The notes under the pieces are model-generated. The model did not search any database and had not been told where the DNA came from. It was given only the letters and a program-made list of their open reading frames with translations. A stretch of 64,000 nt of DNA from Pseudoclavibacter sp. AY1H1. Its GTDB lineage: Bacteria > Actinomycetota > Actinomycetes > Actinomycetales > Microbacteriaceae. The stretch lies in contig NZ_PSXX01000011.1 in assembly GCF_002931055.1 (NCBI RefSeq), forward strand, positions 62,001 to 126,000, given 5' to 3'. Numbering within the stretch: position 1 is the stretch's first letter; each line of letters begins with the position of its first letter. The translations under genes and the position numbers were made by a program. Shown here one piece after another: positions 16,854-26,433 of this stretch.

Positions 16854-17687
16854 TTGTCCCAGCAGTACCGCCCGGGTCGCCCGGAAGACATCCCCACCCT
16901 CGACCAGCAGGCACTCCGTGACCGCTACCTCGTCGAGCAGCTCCTCACGCCAGGTGAGATCCGCGTCGTCGCGACGCACTTCGACCGCGTCGTCACCGTC
17001 GGCGCCGTCCCCACCGACAGCCCCCTCACGCTTCAGACCGTCGACGAGCTTCGCAGCGAGAACTTCCTCGACCGCCGCGAGCTCGGCATCGTCAACACGG
17101 GCGGCGCCGGCGCCGTCGTCGCCGACGGCGAGCGCTACGAGCTCGCGAAGACCGCCGTGCTCTACCTCGGCCGCGGCACCGTCGACGTCACCTTCGAGAG
17201 CAACGACGCCGCCGACCCCGCCAAGTTCTACGGCTTCAGCGCCCCCGCGCACACGCCCTACCCGAACACCCTCGTCACCCCCGAAGAGGGCACGATCCGC
17301 GAGCTCGGCGACCAGGTCACGTCGAACCGCCGCACGCTGCGCCAGTGCATCCACGAGAACGGCGTCAAGAGCTGCCAGATCGTCATGGGCGTCACGAGCC
17401 TCCACGCCGGCAGCATGTGGAACACCATGCCGGCGCACACCCACGACCGTCGCACCGAGGTGTACCACTACTTCGACCTCGAAGAGGACCAGCGGGTCGT
17501 GCACCTCATGGGCGACCCCAAGGAGACGCGCCACCTCATGGTCGCGAACGGCGACGTCGTGCTCTCCCCGAGCTGGTCGCTGCACTCGGGAGTAGGATCT
17601 TCCAGCTACTCGTTCGTGTGGGCGATGGCCGGCGAGAACCAGTCGTTCGACGACATGGACTCTGTCCCGATCACCGCGATGCGGTGA
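16854..17687 (+). CDS. kduI: 5-dehydro-4-deoxy-D-glucuronate isomerase
   Basis: 277 aa. Isomerises 4-deoxy-L-threo-5-hexosulose uronate (DKI), the product of pectate/uronan lyases, to DKII for KduD. Zinc-binding residues of the cupin fold are seen in WNTMPAHTHDRRTEVY (two His and the Glu) and in PSWSLHSGVG. It starts at TTG 16854 with GAGAGGA just upstream; no ATG or GTG gives a full-length protein. Divergent from kduD and followed 26 nt later by an IclR regulator. Length matches the family. Confidence 0.94.
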   Translation: MSQQYRPGRPEDIPTLDQQALRDRYLVEQLLTPGEIRVVATHFDRVVTVGAVPTDSPLTLQTVDELRSENFLDRRELGIVNTGGAGAVVADGERYELAKTAVLYLGRGTVDVTFESNDAADPAKFYGFSAPAHTPYPNTLVTPEEGTIRELGDQVTSNRRTLRQCIHENGVKSCQIVMGVTSLHAGSMWNTMPAHTHDRRTEVYHYFDLEEDQRVVHLMGDPKETRHLMVANGDVVLSPSWSLHSGVGSSSYSFVWAMAGENQSFDDMDSVPITAMR

Positions 17688-17713
17688 CGACTCCAACAAC
17701 GAGGGTGGTCAGG

Positions 17714-18487
17714 ATGGACGACGCAGGCCAGTCGCCGACCCCGCCCGCGGGCGCAAGCGAGAAGACGCTGCTTGTGCTCGCGGCGGCCCTCGCGCATCCG
17801 CGCTTCACGGACATCGTCGCCGAAGCCGGACTCGCGAAGGCCACCGTCCACCGCATCCTGGGCACCCTCGTCGCGCAGCACTACCTCGGAGGCAACTCCG
17901 AGCAGGGCTACCGGGCCGGGCCCAACCTGCTCGCCCTCGCGGGCCGGGCGCTCGCGAGCGTCGACATCTCGCAGGTCGCGGGCCCCATCGTCGACGAGCT
18001 CGCCGCCTCCGTCGACTGCACCATCCACGTGGGCGTCGCGACGGAGAGCGAGATGGTCTACCTCATCCGCCGCGACTCGGCGAAGCCGTACCGCATGCGC
18101 TCGCGCGTCGGCCTCGGCGTGCCCCTGCACAGCTCCGGCATGGGCAAGGTCGTGCTCGCCGACTGGGCGCCCGAGCGAGTGGATGCGCTTGCGGAGCGCG
18201 TCGGCCTGCCCCGGCGCACCGACCTCACGATCACCGACCTCGGCCTGCTGCACGAGGAGCTCGCCCGCGTCCGCGAGCGCGGCTACTCGACGGACCTGGG
18301 CGAGAACGAGACGGGCACCGTGTGCGTCTCGGCACCCATCCGCGACCACACCGGCGCCGTGACGCACGGCCTCTCGGTGTCCTCGATCGAGCTCGAGTAC
18401 CCGGGCCTCAGCATCGAAGCCCTCGCGCCTGCCGCGATCGCGGCCGCCGACCGCATCTCCCGCGAGCTCGGCGCCCCCGCGGCGTAG
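17714..18487 (+). CDS. IclR-family transcriptional regulator (KdgR-like)
   Basis: 257 aa. An N-terminal winged helix-turn-helix (TLLVLAAALAHPRFTDIV, then GLAKATVHRILGTLV) is followed by the IclR effector domain (MRSRVGLGVPLHSSGMGKV, ENETGTVCVSAPIRD). ATG 17714 has a GAGGGTGGTC stretch upstream; the longer frame overlaps kduI out of phase. Placed right after kduI, it is the likely local regulator of the kdu/kdg genes, with KDG or a related keto-sugar acid as ligand, as known for KdgR-type IclR proteins (inferred). Confidence 0.9.
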   Translation: MDDAGQSPTPPAGASEKTLLVLAAALAHPRFTDIVAEAGLAKATVHRILGTLVAQHYLGGNSEQGYRAGPNLLALAGRALASVDISQVAGPIVDELAASVDCTIHVGVATESEMVYLIRRDSAKPYRMRSRVGLGVPLHSSGMGKVVLADWAPERVDALAERVGLPRRTDLTITDLGLLHEELARVRERGYSTDLGENETGTVCVSAPIRDHTGAVTHGLSVSSIELEYPGLSIEALAPAAIAAADRISRELGAPAA

Positions 18488-18528
18488 GGCGAGCTGCCGA
18501 CTCTCGGAGACACCCGCCGCTGCTGCCT

Positions 18529-18604
18529 GACCAACTTCAGTGCTCAGACGGCCGTTTCCCGCCGCTCGAAGCCGAAACCGGCCGGATCAGCACTGAAGTT
18601 GGTC
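18529..18604. repeat. Palindromic 76-bp intergenic repeat, copy 1
   Basis: Bounded by perfect 16-bp inverted repeats (GACCAACTTCAGTGCT at 18529-18544 and its complement at 18589-18604). A second inner pairing, GGCCGTTTC at 18550-18558 with GAAACCGGCC at 18574-18583, allows one long hairpin. Same length as copy 2, with about 7 differences. Resembles a small non-coding mobile or REP-like element; no coding capacity. Confidence 0.85.
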
Positions 18605-18692
18605 CGAGGTGGGGGCGGTAATGGCGGCCGAGGCGGTGGCCGAGGCGGCGAAGTGGCGGAGCGTCACACCATCGCCCCCATCCGGCACCCCT

Positions 18693-18768
18693 GACCAACT
18701 TCAGTGCTCAGACGGCCATTTCCCGCCGCTCCAGGCCAAAACCGGCCGAATCGTCACTGAAGTTGGTC
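18693..18768. repeat. Palindromic 76-bp intergenic repeat, copy 2
   Basis: Direct copy of 18529-18604, about 91% identical by eye. Its end palindromes extend to 16 bp when two flanking bases are included (CTGACCAACTTCAGTG at 18691-18706 with its complement at 18755-18770). The inner GGCC...GGCC pairing is kept although the bases between vary, which fits selection on folding. Confidence 0.85.
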
Positions 18769-18803
18769 AGCGGCGGCGGAGCTACCGAGCGGCGCCGATG
18801 AAA

Positions 18804-18838
18804 GGGGCCCGAGGCGTCACAACGACACCCCGGGCCCC
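18804..18838. terminator. Bidirectional terminator between iclR and dctA
   Basis: A 15-bp stem with two non-perfect positions (arms 18804-18818 and 18824-18838, 5-nt loop ACAAC) containing GGGGCCCG/CGGGCCCC. On the plus strand GCCGTTTTCC follows; on the minus strand TTTCAT follows. It sits 12 nt beyond the dctA stop. Confidence 0.75.
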
Positions 18839-18850
18839 GCCGTTTTCCGG

Positions 18851-20410
18851 TCAGCCGCGGGCGTTCGACTCGCTGGAGGAGCCTCTGCGGTCCGAGGTCC
18901 CCTCAGCTGAGTCCGCAGCCGGCCCGCCAACCGCGAACTCCGTCTTGCGGTCGATGCTGTCGGAAGCCAGCTCCAGGTTGCTCTCCCCCTCGGCGCGAGC
19001 TTCGGCGTCCTCCTCGCCGTCGAGGCTCATGAGGTGCTCGACGTCGACGTCGTTGGGGTTGTCGAGCACTTCCTGCAGTCGATCGCGGTCGAGCGCCTTC
19101 GTCCAGCGGGCGATGACGAGTGTGCCGATGCCGTTGCCGGTGAGGTTCGTGAGGGCACGGCCCTCCGACATGAACCGGTCGATGCCGACAATGAGCGCGA
19201 GCCCCACCATGGGGATGATGTGGTCGAACGCGGCGATGGATGCGGCGAGGGTCACGAGTCCAGCGCCGGAGACGCCCGCTGCTCCGTTCGAGGAGATGAG
19301 CATGAACGCGAGGAGTGCGATCTGGGTGCCGATGGGCACGTCCACTCCGAACGCCTGCGCGATGAAGATGGCGCCCATGGACATGTAGATGGCGGTGCCG
19401 TCGAGGTTGAACGAGTAGCCGGTGGGGATGGTGAGGCCGACGACGTGCTTGGGCACGCCGGCCGCCTCGAGCTTCGTCATCATGCGGGGCAGCACCGTCT
19501 CGGAGGAGGAGGTGCCGAGCACGATGAGCAGCTCGTCCTTGATGTAGCGGAGGTACTTGAAGATGCTGAAGCCAGCCCAGTGGCAGATGGGGCCGAGCAC
19601 CAGGAAGACGAAGATGAGGCAGGTGAGCCAGAAGGAGCCCATGAAGAAGGCGAGGTTGCCGAGGATCTCGGCGCCGTGCTTGCCGATCGTGAAGGCGATG
19701 CCGCCGAAGGCGCCGATGGGGGCGACCCACATGACGATCTTGATGATGCCGAACATGACCTTCGCGAGCGAGTCCATGGCGCGCACGACCTTCTCGCCAC
19801 GCTTGCCGAGCATGGCGATCGCGATGGCGGTCAGGATGGCGAGCAGCAGCACCTGGAGGAGCTGGCCATCGACGAACGCCGACATGAACGAGGTGGGGAT
19901 GAGGCCGAGGATGAAGCCGGGCAGGCCCTCTCCCCCGGCGTCGCCCGCGTCGGCGATGGTTGCGTCGGCGGCGGATCCGTCGAAGCTCGCGACGTCGTAG
20001 TTCAGGCCGGCGCCCGGCTGGAACACGTTGATGGCGATGAGGCCGAGGCCCAGGGCGACGACGGTGGTGATGTTGAAGTAGACGGCGGTGCGCAGGGCGA
20101 GGCCGCCCGCTTTCGCGAGGTTGCCGAGGCCCGCGATGCCGACGACGACGGTCGCGAAGATGGTCGGCGCGATGACGACCTTGACCAGGTTGATGAAGAG
20201 CGTCGCGAGCCAGCGCAGCTCGGAGGCGAAGGCCGGGAAGATCAGGCCGACGGCGACGCCGAGCGCGATGCCGACCAGCACCCACACGTAGAGGTGGTGC
20301 CAGAACGGCTTCTTCTTCTTGGCGGGAGGGGTGCTGCCTGCTGCCCGGCTTGGTGAGCTCGGGGTGGTCTTGACCGCTTTGCCCTTGTCGGGGCTCGAGT
20401 CGTGTGTCAC
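18851..20410 (-). CDS. Dicarboxylate/amino-acid:cation symporter (DAACS, DctA-like)
   Basis: 519 aa secondary transporter for C4-dicarboxylates or acidic amino acids. Several long hydrophobic segments span most of the protein; family motifs are the serine-rich GTSSSETVLPRMM and YSFNLDGTAIYM, with NLTGNGIGTLVIARW late. Extra charged, low-complexity extensions occur at both ends (a Lys/Pro-rich N-tail and a Glu/Ser-rich C-tail of about 70 residues) compared with enterobacterial DctA. GTG 20410 is preceded by AAAGGAG. It is divergent from a TAXI solute-binding lipoprotein and close to a two-component system, which suggests substrate-induced expression. Exact substrate unknown. Confidence 0.9.
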   Translation of the reverse strand: MTHDSSPDKGKAVKTTPSSPSRAAGSTPPAKKKKPFWHHLYVWVLVGIALGVAVGLIFPAFASELRWLATLFINLVKVVIAPTIFATVVVGIAGLGNLAKAGGLALRTAVYFNITTVVALGLGLIAINVFQPGAGLNYDVASFDGSAADATIADAGDAGGEGLPGFILGLIPTSFMSAFVDGQLLQVLLLAILTAIAIAMLGKRGEKVVRAMDSLAKVMFGIIKIVMWVAPIGAFGGIAFTIGKHGAEILGNLAFFMGSFWLTCLIFVFLVLGPICHWAGFSIFKYLRYIKDELLIVLGTSSSETVLPRMMTKLEAAGVPKHVVGLTIPTGYSFNLDGTAIYMSMGAIFIAQAFGVDVPIGTQIALLAFMLISSNGAAGVSGAGLVTLAASIAAFDHIIPMVGLALIVGIDRFMSEGRALTNLTGNGIGTLVIARWTKALDRDRLQEVLDNPNDVDVEHLMSLDGEEDAEARAEGESNLELASDSIDRKTEFAVGGPAADSAEGTSDRRGSSSESNARG

Positions 20411-20561
20411 GGTGTTCTCCTTTGAACTCCAGCGTGTGCGTCATCGGTGACGGCTCGTCTTCCAAGGGTGGGCGCCCACAAGCCAGGAGCCCAGGGGCTC
20501 GGCGCATCCTTAAGGTGTTCTTGACATTCGGTCGCGGATGCCCGCTTGTTAGGCTCGAACC

Positions 20562-21524
20562 GTGGCGTTTGCACCGTGGATGTCGTCGGTTGAGCTGCCA
20601 GCAGGCGGCGTCACGCGGCGAGCGCTCCTGGGAGGCGCGGCGGCCACGCTGTCTTCGCTTGCGCTCGCGGCGTGCGCCTCGCCGAAGCCTTCCGGGCAGG
20701 TGCTGACGCTCGCGACCGGCCCAGAGGGGGCGGTGTTCCGGGAGATCGGGGCGGCCTACGCCGACGCGGTGAACGCCTCGTGGCCGGCCGGCGAGATGCT
20801 GGTGCGCGACACCGCATCATCGCTCGAGAACGCGCAGCTGCTGAGCTCGGGCGAGGTGGATGCGGCGCTCATCAACGTCGATGTCGCTGCGGAGTTCGAG
20901 GGCGAGATCGTAGCGCTTGCGCGTGTCTTCGATTCGGTGCTGCACCTCGTGGTTCCGGAGGACTCGGACATCACCGACCTGCGGGGCCTGCATGGCAAGA
21001 CCATCGCGGGGGGACTCGAGCTGTCTGGCACCCGCTTCACGACGTCGGCGATCCTGGACGAGTTGGGCGTCGAGGCGGACTACGTGAGCCTTTCGCAGGC
21101 CGATTCCGTGGCGGCGCTCGCGGGCGGCGCGGTCGAGGCGGCGGCGAGCCTCACGGGCATGCCCACCCCTGCGATCAGCGAGATCGGCGCCGGGCAGCGG
21201 GTGCGCTTCATCGACCTCGGCGCGAACGCGGAGCATCTCATCGACCGCTTCTCGCTCGTGTACTTCCCGGTCACGATCCCGTCGACGATGTACGAGGGCC
21301 TGCAGGCGGCGACGACGCTCGCGGTGCCGACGGTGCTCGCGGTGAGGCCTGGCATGGCGGATTCGGTGGCCGAGTTCCTCACCGCCTGCCTGTTCGAGAA
21401 CTCGGATGCGTTGTCGCACGTGCGCCCTGAGGCGGGACAGATCAACCCTCGGACGGGCGCGGGGACGACTCCCATCGCGCTGCATCCCGGGGCCGCCGGC
21501 TGGTTCACGGCGAACAAGCCATAG
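20562..21524 (+). CDS. TAXI-family solute-binding lipoprotein, without TRAP permease
   Basis: 320 aa. A twin-arginine-like signal (TRRALLGGAAATLSSLAL) ends in a lipobox (LAAC), so it is an exported lipoprotein. The mature part matches the TAXI (TRAP-associated extracytoplasmic immunogenic) fold: LTLATGPEGAVFREIG, a DTASSLENAQLLSSGEVDAA segment and DLRGLHGKTIA. No TRAP membrane subunit (DctQM) occurs in the window, so it more likely senses a ligand for the convergent histidine kinase or assists the divergent symporter. The GTG start has no clear ribosome site; TAGGCT sits 6 nt upstream (20550-20555), a layout seen in leaderless mRNAs. An ATG at 20580 is an alternative. Confidence 0.85.
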   Translation: MAFAPWMSSVELPAGGVTRRALLGGAAATLSSLALAACASPKPSGQVLTLATGPEGAVFREIGAAYADAVNASWPAGEMLVRDTASSLENAQLLSSGEVDAALINVDVAAEFEGEIVALARVFDSVLHLVVPEDSDITDLRGLHGKTIAGGLELSGTRFTTSAILDELGVEADYVSLSQADSVAALAGGAVEAAASLTGMPTPAISEIGAGQRVRFIDLGANAEHLIDRFSLVYFPVTIPSTMYEGLQAATTLAVPTVLAVRPGMADSVAEFLTACLFENSDALSHVRPEAGQINPRTGAGTTPIALHPGAAGWFTANKP

Positions 21525-21550
21525 GGGCCACTCGAAGGGCGACAGGCCGG

Positions 21551-22929
21551 CTACTCCTCGCCGGCCAGGGGCACCGCAGCTTCGACGCGGAGGCCGCCGC
21601 CGGGCGCATCCGCGAGCGTCAGCCCGCCCCCGATATCTCGCAGGGCTTGCGCGACGATGCTCAGGCCGAGGCCGGTTCCCGGCAGGTTGCTGGTGCGGGG
21701 TGAGCGCCAGAAGCGCTGCGTGGCATGCTCGCGGTCGTCAGATGCGAGCCCGATGCCGTTGTCGTCGACCGTGACCACGTAGCTGCGCGAGCCGATGTCC
21801 GGCCTGCCAGCGACGCGCACCTCGGTGCCGCCGGAGAGCTTGATGGCGTTGGTGACGAGCTCGCTCACGACGGCGTCGAGGCCGCCGGCCGGCTCCTGCA
21901 CTTCCAGCGTCTCCCCCTGGAGGTGCACGGTCTGCACGGCGATGCCGGCTCGCGCTCCGGCTTCTGCCCACCGGAACGCCGCCCCGGCGAGCGCGTCGCC
22001 GATCGCCGAGATGCGCGGCGGCCGGCTCTGGAACTGGGTCGCGTCGAGCAGTCCCGCGACGGTGCCGGTCATGCGGTCGATGGTCTCGATGGCTTCGGCG
22101 TGCACCTCTCGGGCTTCGACGTCGTCGCGGAGGTACGGCTCGAGGTTCTCGACCGAGATGCGCGTGGAGGCGAGGGGCGTGCGCAGCTGATGCGACGCAT
22201 CCGACACGAACTCCTGCTGCCTCGTGACGGTCGCGGAGACGGTGCCGACCATGGAGTTGAAGGTGGAGGCGAGGAGCCGCAGTTCGCTCGGGCCCGCGTC
22301 GGTGCCGGCCTTCGCGTCGAGGTCGCCGCGCGCGACGGCGTCGACGGAGCGTTCGAGCTCCTGCACGGGGCGGAGGATCCACCGAGACATGGGCCAGAGC
22401 AGCCAGAAGGCGACGGCGCCGGGAACGAGCAGCCCTGCGGCGAGGATGAGCCATTCGGTCAGGATCGTGGTGCGGGCCGTTTCGGTGGGCACGTCGAAGA
22501 CGAGGGCGCCGACGACCTGCGAGTCGCGGCCGACAGGGGCGACGATCGTGAGCCGCTCGGGCCCCCACGGCCAGACGGTGGTGGTGATGTCTGGCGATTG
22601 CCCGGAGAGGGCGGCGTCGACGAGCGCGAGGTCTGCGTCGTCGACCGCGTAGGGCAGGCCTGCCGAGTGGATGATCTGCCCGTCGCGGTTGAGGAGCCAG
22701 GTGGGGGTGTCGAAGAGCTCGGCGTAGTCGTCGAGCTCGGCCTGGAGGCGAACGGGGTCGGTGCCGATGGCCGTGTAGGCGGCGGTCGAGAAGCGGGCGG
22801 CGTCGTTGAGGCGGTCGTTGGTGAGCTCCGCCGAGTGACGGTCGGCGATCGCGACGGCGGTGGGCACGGCGATCATGATGAGCAGCAGCACGAGCAGCGG
22901 GACGGCGCACAGCACGAGTCGCCGGTGCA

Positions 22930-22930
<1 letters not shown>
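21551..22930 (-). CDS. Sensor histidine kinase (EnvZ/OmpR class)
   Basis: 459 aa. An N-terminal membrane segment (VLCAVPLLVLLLIMIAVPTA), an extracellular region of about 130 residues and a second membrane segment (LILAAGLLVPGAVAFWLLW) are followed by HAMP (WILRPVQELERSVDAVARGD), the phosphoacceptor H-box DASHQLRTPLAS, and ATPase boxes N (ELVTNAIKLS), G1 (VDDNGIGL) and G2 (GTGLGLSIV). The start codon shares one base with the upstream response-regulator stop (TGATG), so the two are co-translated. It converges on the TAXI gene with a 26-nt gap; sensing of the TAXI ligand or of dicarboxylates is inferred from that neighbourhood. Confidence 0.93.
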
Positions 22931-23649
<719 letters not shown>

Positions 23650-23659
23650 GGGGTCGAGT

Positions 23660-24193
23660 TTATTTGACGCGTCTCTCGGGGGTCGGTGGCACTCTCCGGG
23701 CCACTGGCCTCGTGAGCCAGAGCCAGCCGGTGAGGGCGAGCCCCCAGAGGAGGAAGAGCGGGTCCCAGAGGAGGGCGTGCCCGATCATGGCATCCCGGTC
23801 GTAGCCGCCTTCGGGCACGAGTACCCCGAGCAGCACGGCGCCGCTCGCGACGATGTTGACGAGCCCGTAGAGCACGATGCCGGGGCCGCCCACCCAGCAG
23901 ATGGCGCGCCACACTCTCGGCCACGGCATCCGCTGCGCGTCGAGAGCGACGGGAATGAGGGCGGCGAGCAGCTTGACCAGCGCGACGGTGCCCAGCAGGA
24001 GGCCGGACTCCAGTGGTTCTCGCCTCGAGAACTCGACGGCGATCGCCCCGATGGTCGACAGCAGCCAGGTTCCACCGAGCGCCCAGGAGGCGCTGAAGGC
24101 GGCGTGCACGACGCCGATGACGGCAGCGGCCAGCACGAGGATGCGTGCGGCGTTGCGCGAGCGGCGGGTGCGGGCGCGGGTGTCTTCGCGCAT
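23660..24193 (-). CDS. DUF3995-like four-helix membrane protein
   Basis: 177 aa with about four hydrophobic segments (ILVLAAAVIGVVHAAFSASW; LLLGTVALVKLLAALIPVAL; PGIVLYGLVNIVASGAVLL; LFLLWGLALTGWLWL). FSASWALGG near the first helix and the overall pattern fit DUF3995, a family of unknown function common in actinobacteria. It starts at ATG 24193, 8 nt after the VOC protein stop, and ends 10 nt before the response-regulator start, so it is co-transcribed with both. No catalytic motif is visible. Confidence 0.75.
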   Translation of the reverse strand: MREDTRARTRRSRNAARILVLAAAVIGVVHAAFSASWALGGTWLLSTIGAIAVEFSRREPLESGLLLGTVALVKLLAALIPVALDAQRMPWPRVWRAICWVGGPGIVLYGLVNIVASGAVLLGVLVPEGGYDRDAMIGHALLWDPLFLLWGLALTGWLWLTRPVARRVPPTPERRVK

Positions 24194-24201
24194 CCGCGCC
24201 C

Positions 24202-24588
24202 CTACTCCCCCAGTGTCTGGCCGGGCTGGTCCTCCAGGTAGACGAGCCCGTTGCCGTCTGGGTCTTCGAACGAGAACATGGGTGCAACGCTCTCCCAGCG
24301 CAGCACTTCGGCGTTGTGGAGCTCGACGCCGCTGGCCTTGATCCGGTCGTGCGCCTCTTGCGCGTCGGTGGTGCCGAGGCGCACGGCGATGGGGATCTCG
24401 CTGTCGTGCGGGAGCAGGACGATGCCGACGCTCGAGCCAGGCGGGAGCACCTCGACGTAGCGGGCGCCTGGCCATGCTTCGACGTCCATGACGAGCTCGC
24501 AGCCGAGCACGTCCGTATAGAAGGCGAGCGCCGCGTCCACATCGGAGACGGGAACCGAGACGCTGAGCACGCGTGTTGTCTTTGCCAT
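24202..24588 (-). CDS. VOC-superfamily (glyoxalase/bleomycin-resistance-like) protein
   Basis: 128 aa with two beta-alpha-beta-beta-beta halves: VLSVSVPVSDVDAALAFYTD with GCELVMDVEAWPG, then FSFEDPDGNGLVYL near the C-terminus, the usual VOC ending. Members bind metals and act as lyases, dioxygenases or drug-binding proteins; the substrate cannot be told. First gene of a minus-strand operon with a DUF3995-like protein, a response regulator and a histidine kinase. The 187-nt region upstream shows no clear feature other than promoter space. Confidence 0.85.
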   Translation of the reverse strand: MAKTTRVLSVSVPVSDVDAALAFYTDVLGCELVMDVEAWPGARYVEVLPPGSSVGIVLLPHDSEIPIAVRLGTTDAQEAHDRIKASGVELHNAEVLRWESVAPMFSFEDPDGNGLVYLEDQPGQTLGE

Positions 24589-24775
24589 GGGTCAAGTCCA
24601 CCTCGGGGTGAACGACGACGCCAGTGGTTGCCATGGATGCGCAGGAAGTTCGGTGGGGCGGACCGGCCGCCCTCGAGTCGATCAGCGGTAGACGAAACCC
24701 GCAGGTCGCCGCCCCCGACATCTGGTGGATGCTCCGGGCGCGGCGGGCCTGCGGGCCTCGTGTTCTCGCCGTCTG

Positions 24776-26260
24776 CTAGCTGTTCGTCTTCGCGGAGCGC
24801 TTCCGCACGACGAGTGCGGTCAGACCGGTCCCGAGCAGCGCGAATGCGGCGAGGATGCCAGCGCCGACGTTCTCGGCGCCGGTTGTCGCGAGCGCGTCCG
24901 AGCCGTTATCGGCGTTGCCGCCGCCAGCGACCGGTGCGGTCGTCGACGTGGCGGAGACGGAGGGCGTGGTCGTCGCCGAAGCGGTAGGCGCCGCAGTCGC
25001 GGACGCGGTGGGCTCCGTGGTGGCGGTGGGCGCCACCGTCGGGGCTGGGGTCACGGTGGGCTCGGCGGTGCCCGGCGTACTGGGCTCGGGTTGCTCGGCT
25101 CCTGCGTCGACGAGGCTGATGTTCCCGTCGGCGTCGACCTCGACCTGAGCTGCCATGGCGGCGGCCAGGTTGAGGCGCTGCCAGCTGCCTTCTGCGCCCT
25201 CATCGAGCGGGTAGCCGGAGTCGAGCGCGGTGAGCTCGAGCACCTGGCGGCGCTGCTCGGGCGTGAGGTCGGGGTGGCTCGTGATGAGCAGCGACTCGGC
25301 GTTCGCGGGGATCGTCACGGCTTCCCCGGCGGGCGCGATCTGCGGGAAGTCGTACGACATGCGCTGCTCGTAGAGCGCGAGGGCGTCGTCCTCGGAGAGG
25401 TACGGGGTGTCGGCTTCGATGCAGTCGGCGAGGGCGGCGCCGCATCCGGCCTCGAGCACGCCGCGCAGCTCGGCCTCGGCCTCGGCGAAGAGCTCGCGGA
25501 ACGCGGGGTCGCTCATGCGGCGCTCGACGATGTGCTGTCCCATCATGCGTCCGCTCATCACGTCGAGCGGGTAGTGCGCTGCCATGACGATGCGGTTGTT
25601 CCCGGCTTCGGAGGTGCGCGCGAGGATCTGCGGGGCGAGCTCTGGCAGCATCATCGAGAGCGACGTGCCCTGCCAGTACGCCTGCGAGGTGTGACCGCTG
25701 GGGTAGGCGCCGCTCGTGGAGTCCCAGGCGTCGCCGCCCTCCTTGTCGCGGTATTGGAGCAGCTCGGGGAAGCGGATGTAGGGGCGGTCGTAGTCGAAGT
25801 AGTTCTTCGACGGGTTCGACGAGGAGTAGTACCCGACGAGGCCGCCGCTCTTCGCGAGGAGTGCGTCGATCTTCGGGAGCTCGCCCGCGAGGCGCGCCTC
25901 GGTGTAGATCGCGCCGAGGTTCTCGCCGAGTCCGTCGGCCATGGAGACCGACATGTCGTCGTACTGGTCGACGATCGCGCGCTCGACCTGCTCGGGGGTG
26001 GCCGAGGTGTTGATGTCGACGGTCTGGCTGTCGTTGAGCGCGATGATGTCGGCGCGGTCGGTGACGAGCCAGGAGAACTGGTCCATGATCGGCACGTAGT
26101 CGTACTCGGCGTTCGACGGGTAGTCGTAGGCGAGCTGGTCGTCGGTGAACGGCTCGGCGGCGGATGCGGCCCCCGCGCCGAAGCCGGAGAGGAGCACCCC
26201 CAGCCCGGTCGTCACAGCGATGGTGGAAGCGAGGCGTCGTCGAGACGTCGTGATGCGCAT
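24776..26260 (-). CDS. Wall-anchored PAP2-type acid phosphatase
   Basis: 494 aa. A signal peptide (to about residue 35, ASAAEP) is followed by a class A acid phosphatase-like domain with the PAP2 motifs KNYFDYDRPY, YPSGHTSQAYW and NRIVMAAHYPLDVMSGR, which supply the catalytic His residues. A Thr/Pro/Ala-rich linker, LATTG, a hydrophobic helix (AGILAAFALLGTGLTALVV) and the basic tail RKRSAK form a sortase-type anchor. Expected to release phosphate from organic phosphates at the cell surface. Length is larger than simple PAP2 enzymes because of a C-terminal extension before the linker. The regulatory region is the 173-nt spacer to galU. Confidence 0.88.
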   Translation of the reverse strand: MRITTSRRRLASTIAVTTGLGVLLSGFGAGAASAAEPFTDDQLAYDYPSNAEYDYVPIMDQFSWLVTDRADIIALNDSQTVDINTSATPEQVERAIVDQYDDMSVSMADGLGENLGAIYTEARLAGELPKIDALLAKSGGLVGYYSSSNPSKNYFDYDRPYIRFPELLQYRDKEGGDAWDSTSGAYPSGHTSQAYWQGTSLSMMLPELAPQILARTSEAGNNRIVMAAHYPLDVMSGRMMGQHIVERRMSDPAFRELFAEAEAELRGVLEAGCGAALADCIEADTPYLSEDDALALYEQRMSYDFPQIAPAGEAVTIPANAESLLITSHPDLTPEQRRQVLELTALDSGYPLDEGAEGSWQRLNLAAAMAAQVEVDADGNISLVDAGAEQPEPSTPGTAEPTVTPAPTVAPTATTEPTASATAAPTASATTTPSVSATSTTAPVAGGGNADNGSDALATTGAENVGAGILAAFALLGTGLTALVVRKRSAKTNS

Positions 26261-26381
26261 GCGGGGTTCGGCCTAACGGTCGGGGGATGAACCCGGCGAG
26301 CGTAGAGGCCCGGGGAGATCACCCGATGTCCACTAGGTGACCGGCTAGTGAACGAGGTCGCGGAGATCGGCGAGAAGCAGA

Positions 26382-26416
26382 ACGGGGACCCGGCGCGTCC
26401 TGCGCAGGGCCCCCGT
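26382..26416 (-). terminator. Probable galU terminator
   Basis: Arms 26382-26396 and 26402-26416 pair over 15 positions with two mismatches and a 5-nt loop; the outer ends are ACGGGG and CCCCGT. It lies 18 nt beyond the galU stop in the direction of transcription, and TTCTGCTTCT follows on the minus strand. Confidence 0.65.
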
Positions 26417-26433
26417 CTGGTGGTCGTCTCGGT

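Larger units (their letters stand above)
18488..18850. other. 363-nt intergenic region holding a repeat pair and a terminator
   Basis: No gene is supported here. It contains two 76-bp palindromic repeat copies (18529-18604, 18693-18768) separated by 88 nt of ordinary high-GC sequence, then a hairpin at 18804-18838. It lies between the convergent iclR and dctA genes. Confidence 0.8.

Noticed and set aside
18529-18768. Repeat pair considered as phage attachment sites
   Set aside because: Copies are palindromic and only 88 nt apart, with no integrase or tRNA gene nearby.
19034-20356. 440-codon open frame opposite dctA
   Set aside because: Composition is almost all Glu, Asp, Gly and Arg from reversed membrane codons; no family features.
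26331-26350. CACTAG/CTAGTG inverted repeat after galU
   Set aside because: Only 6-bp arms with an 8-nt loop; the stronger hairpin at 26382-26416 better explains termination.
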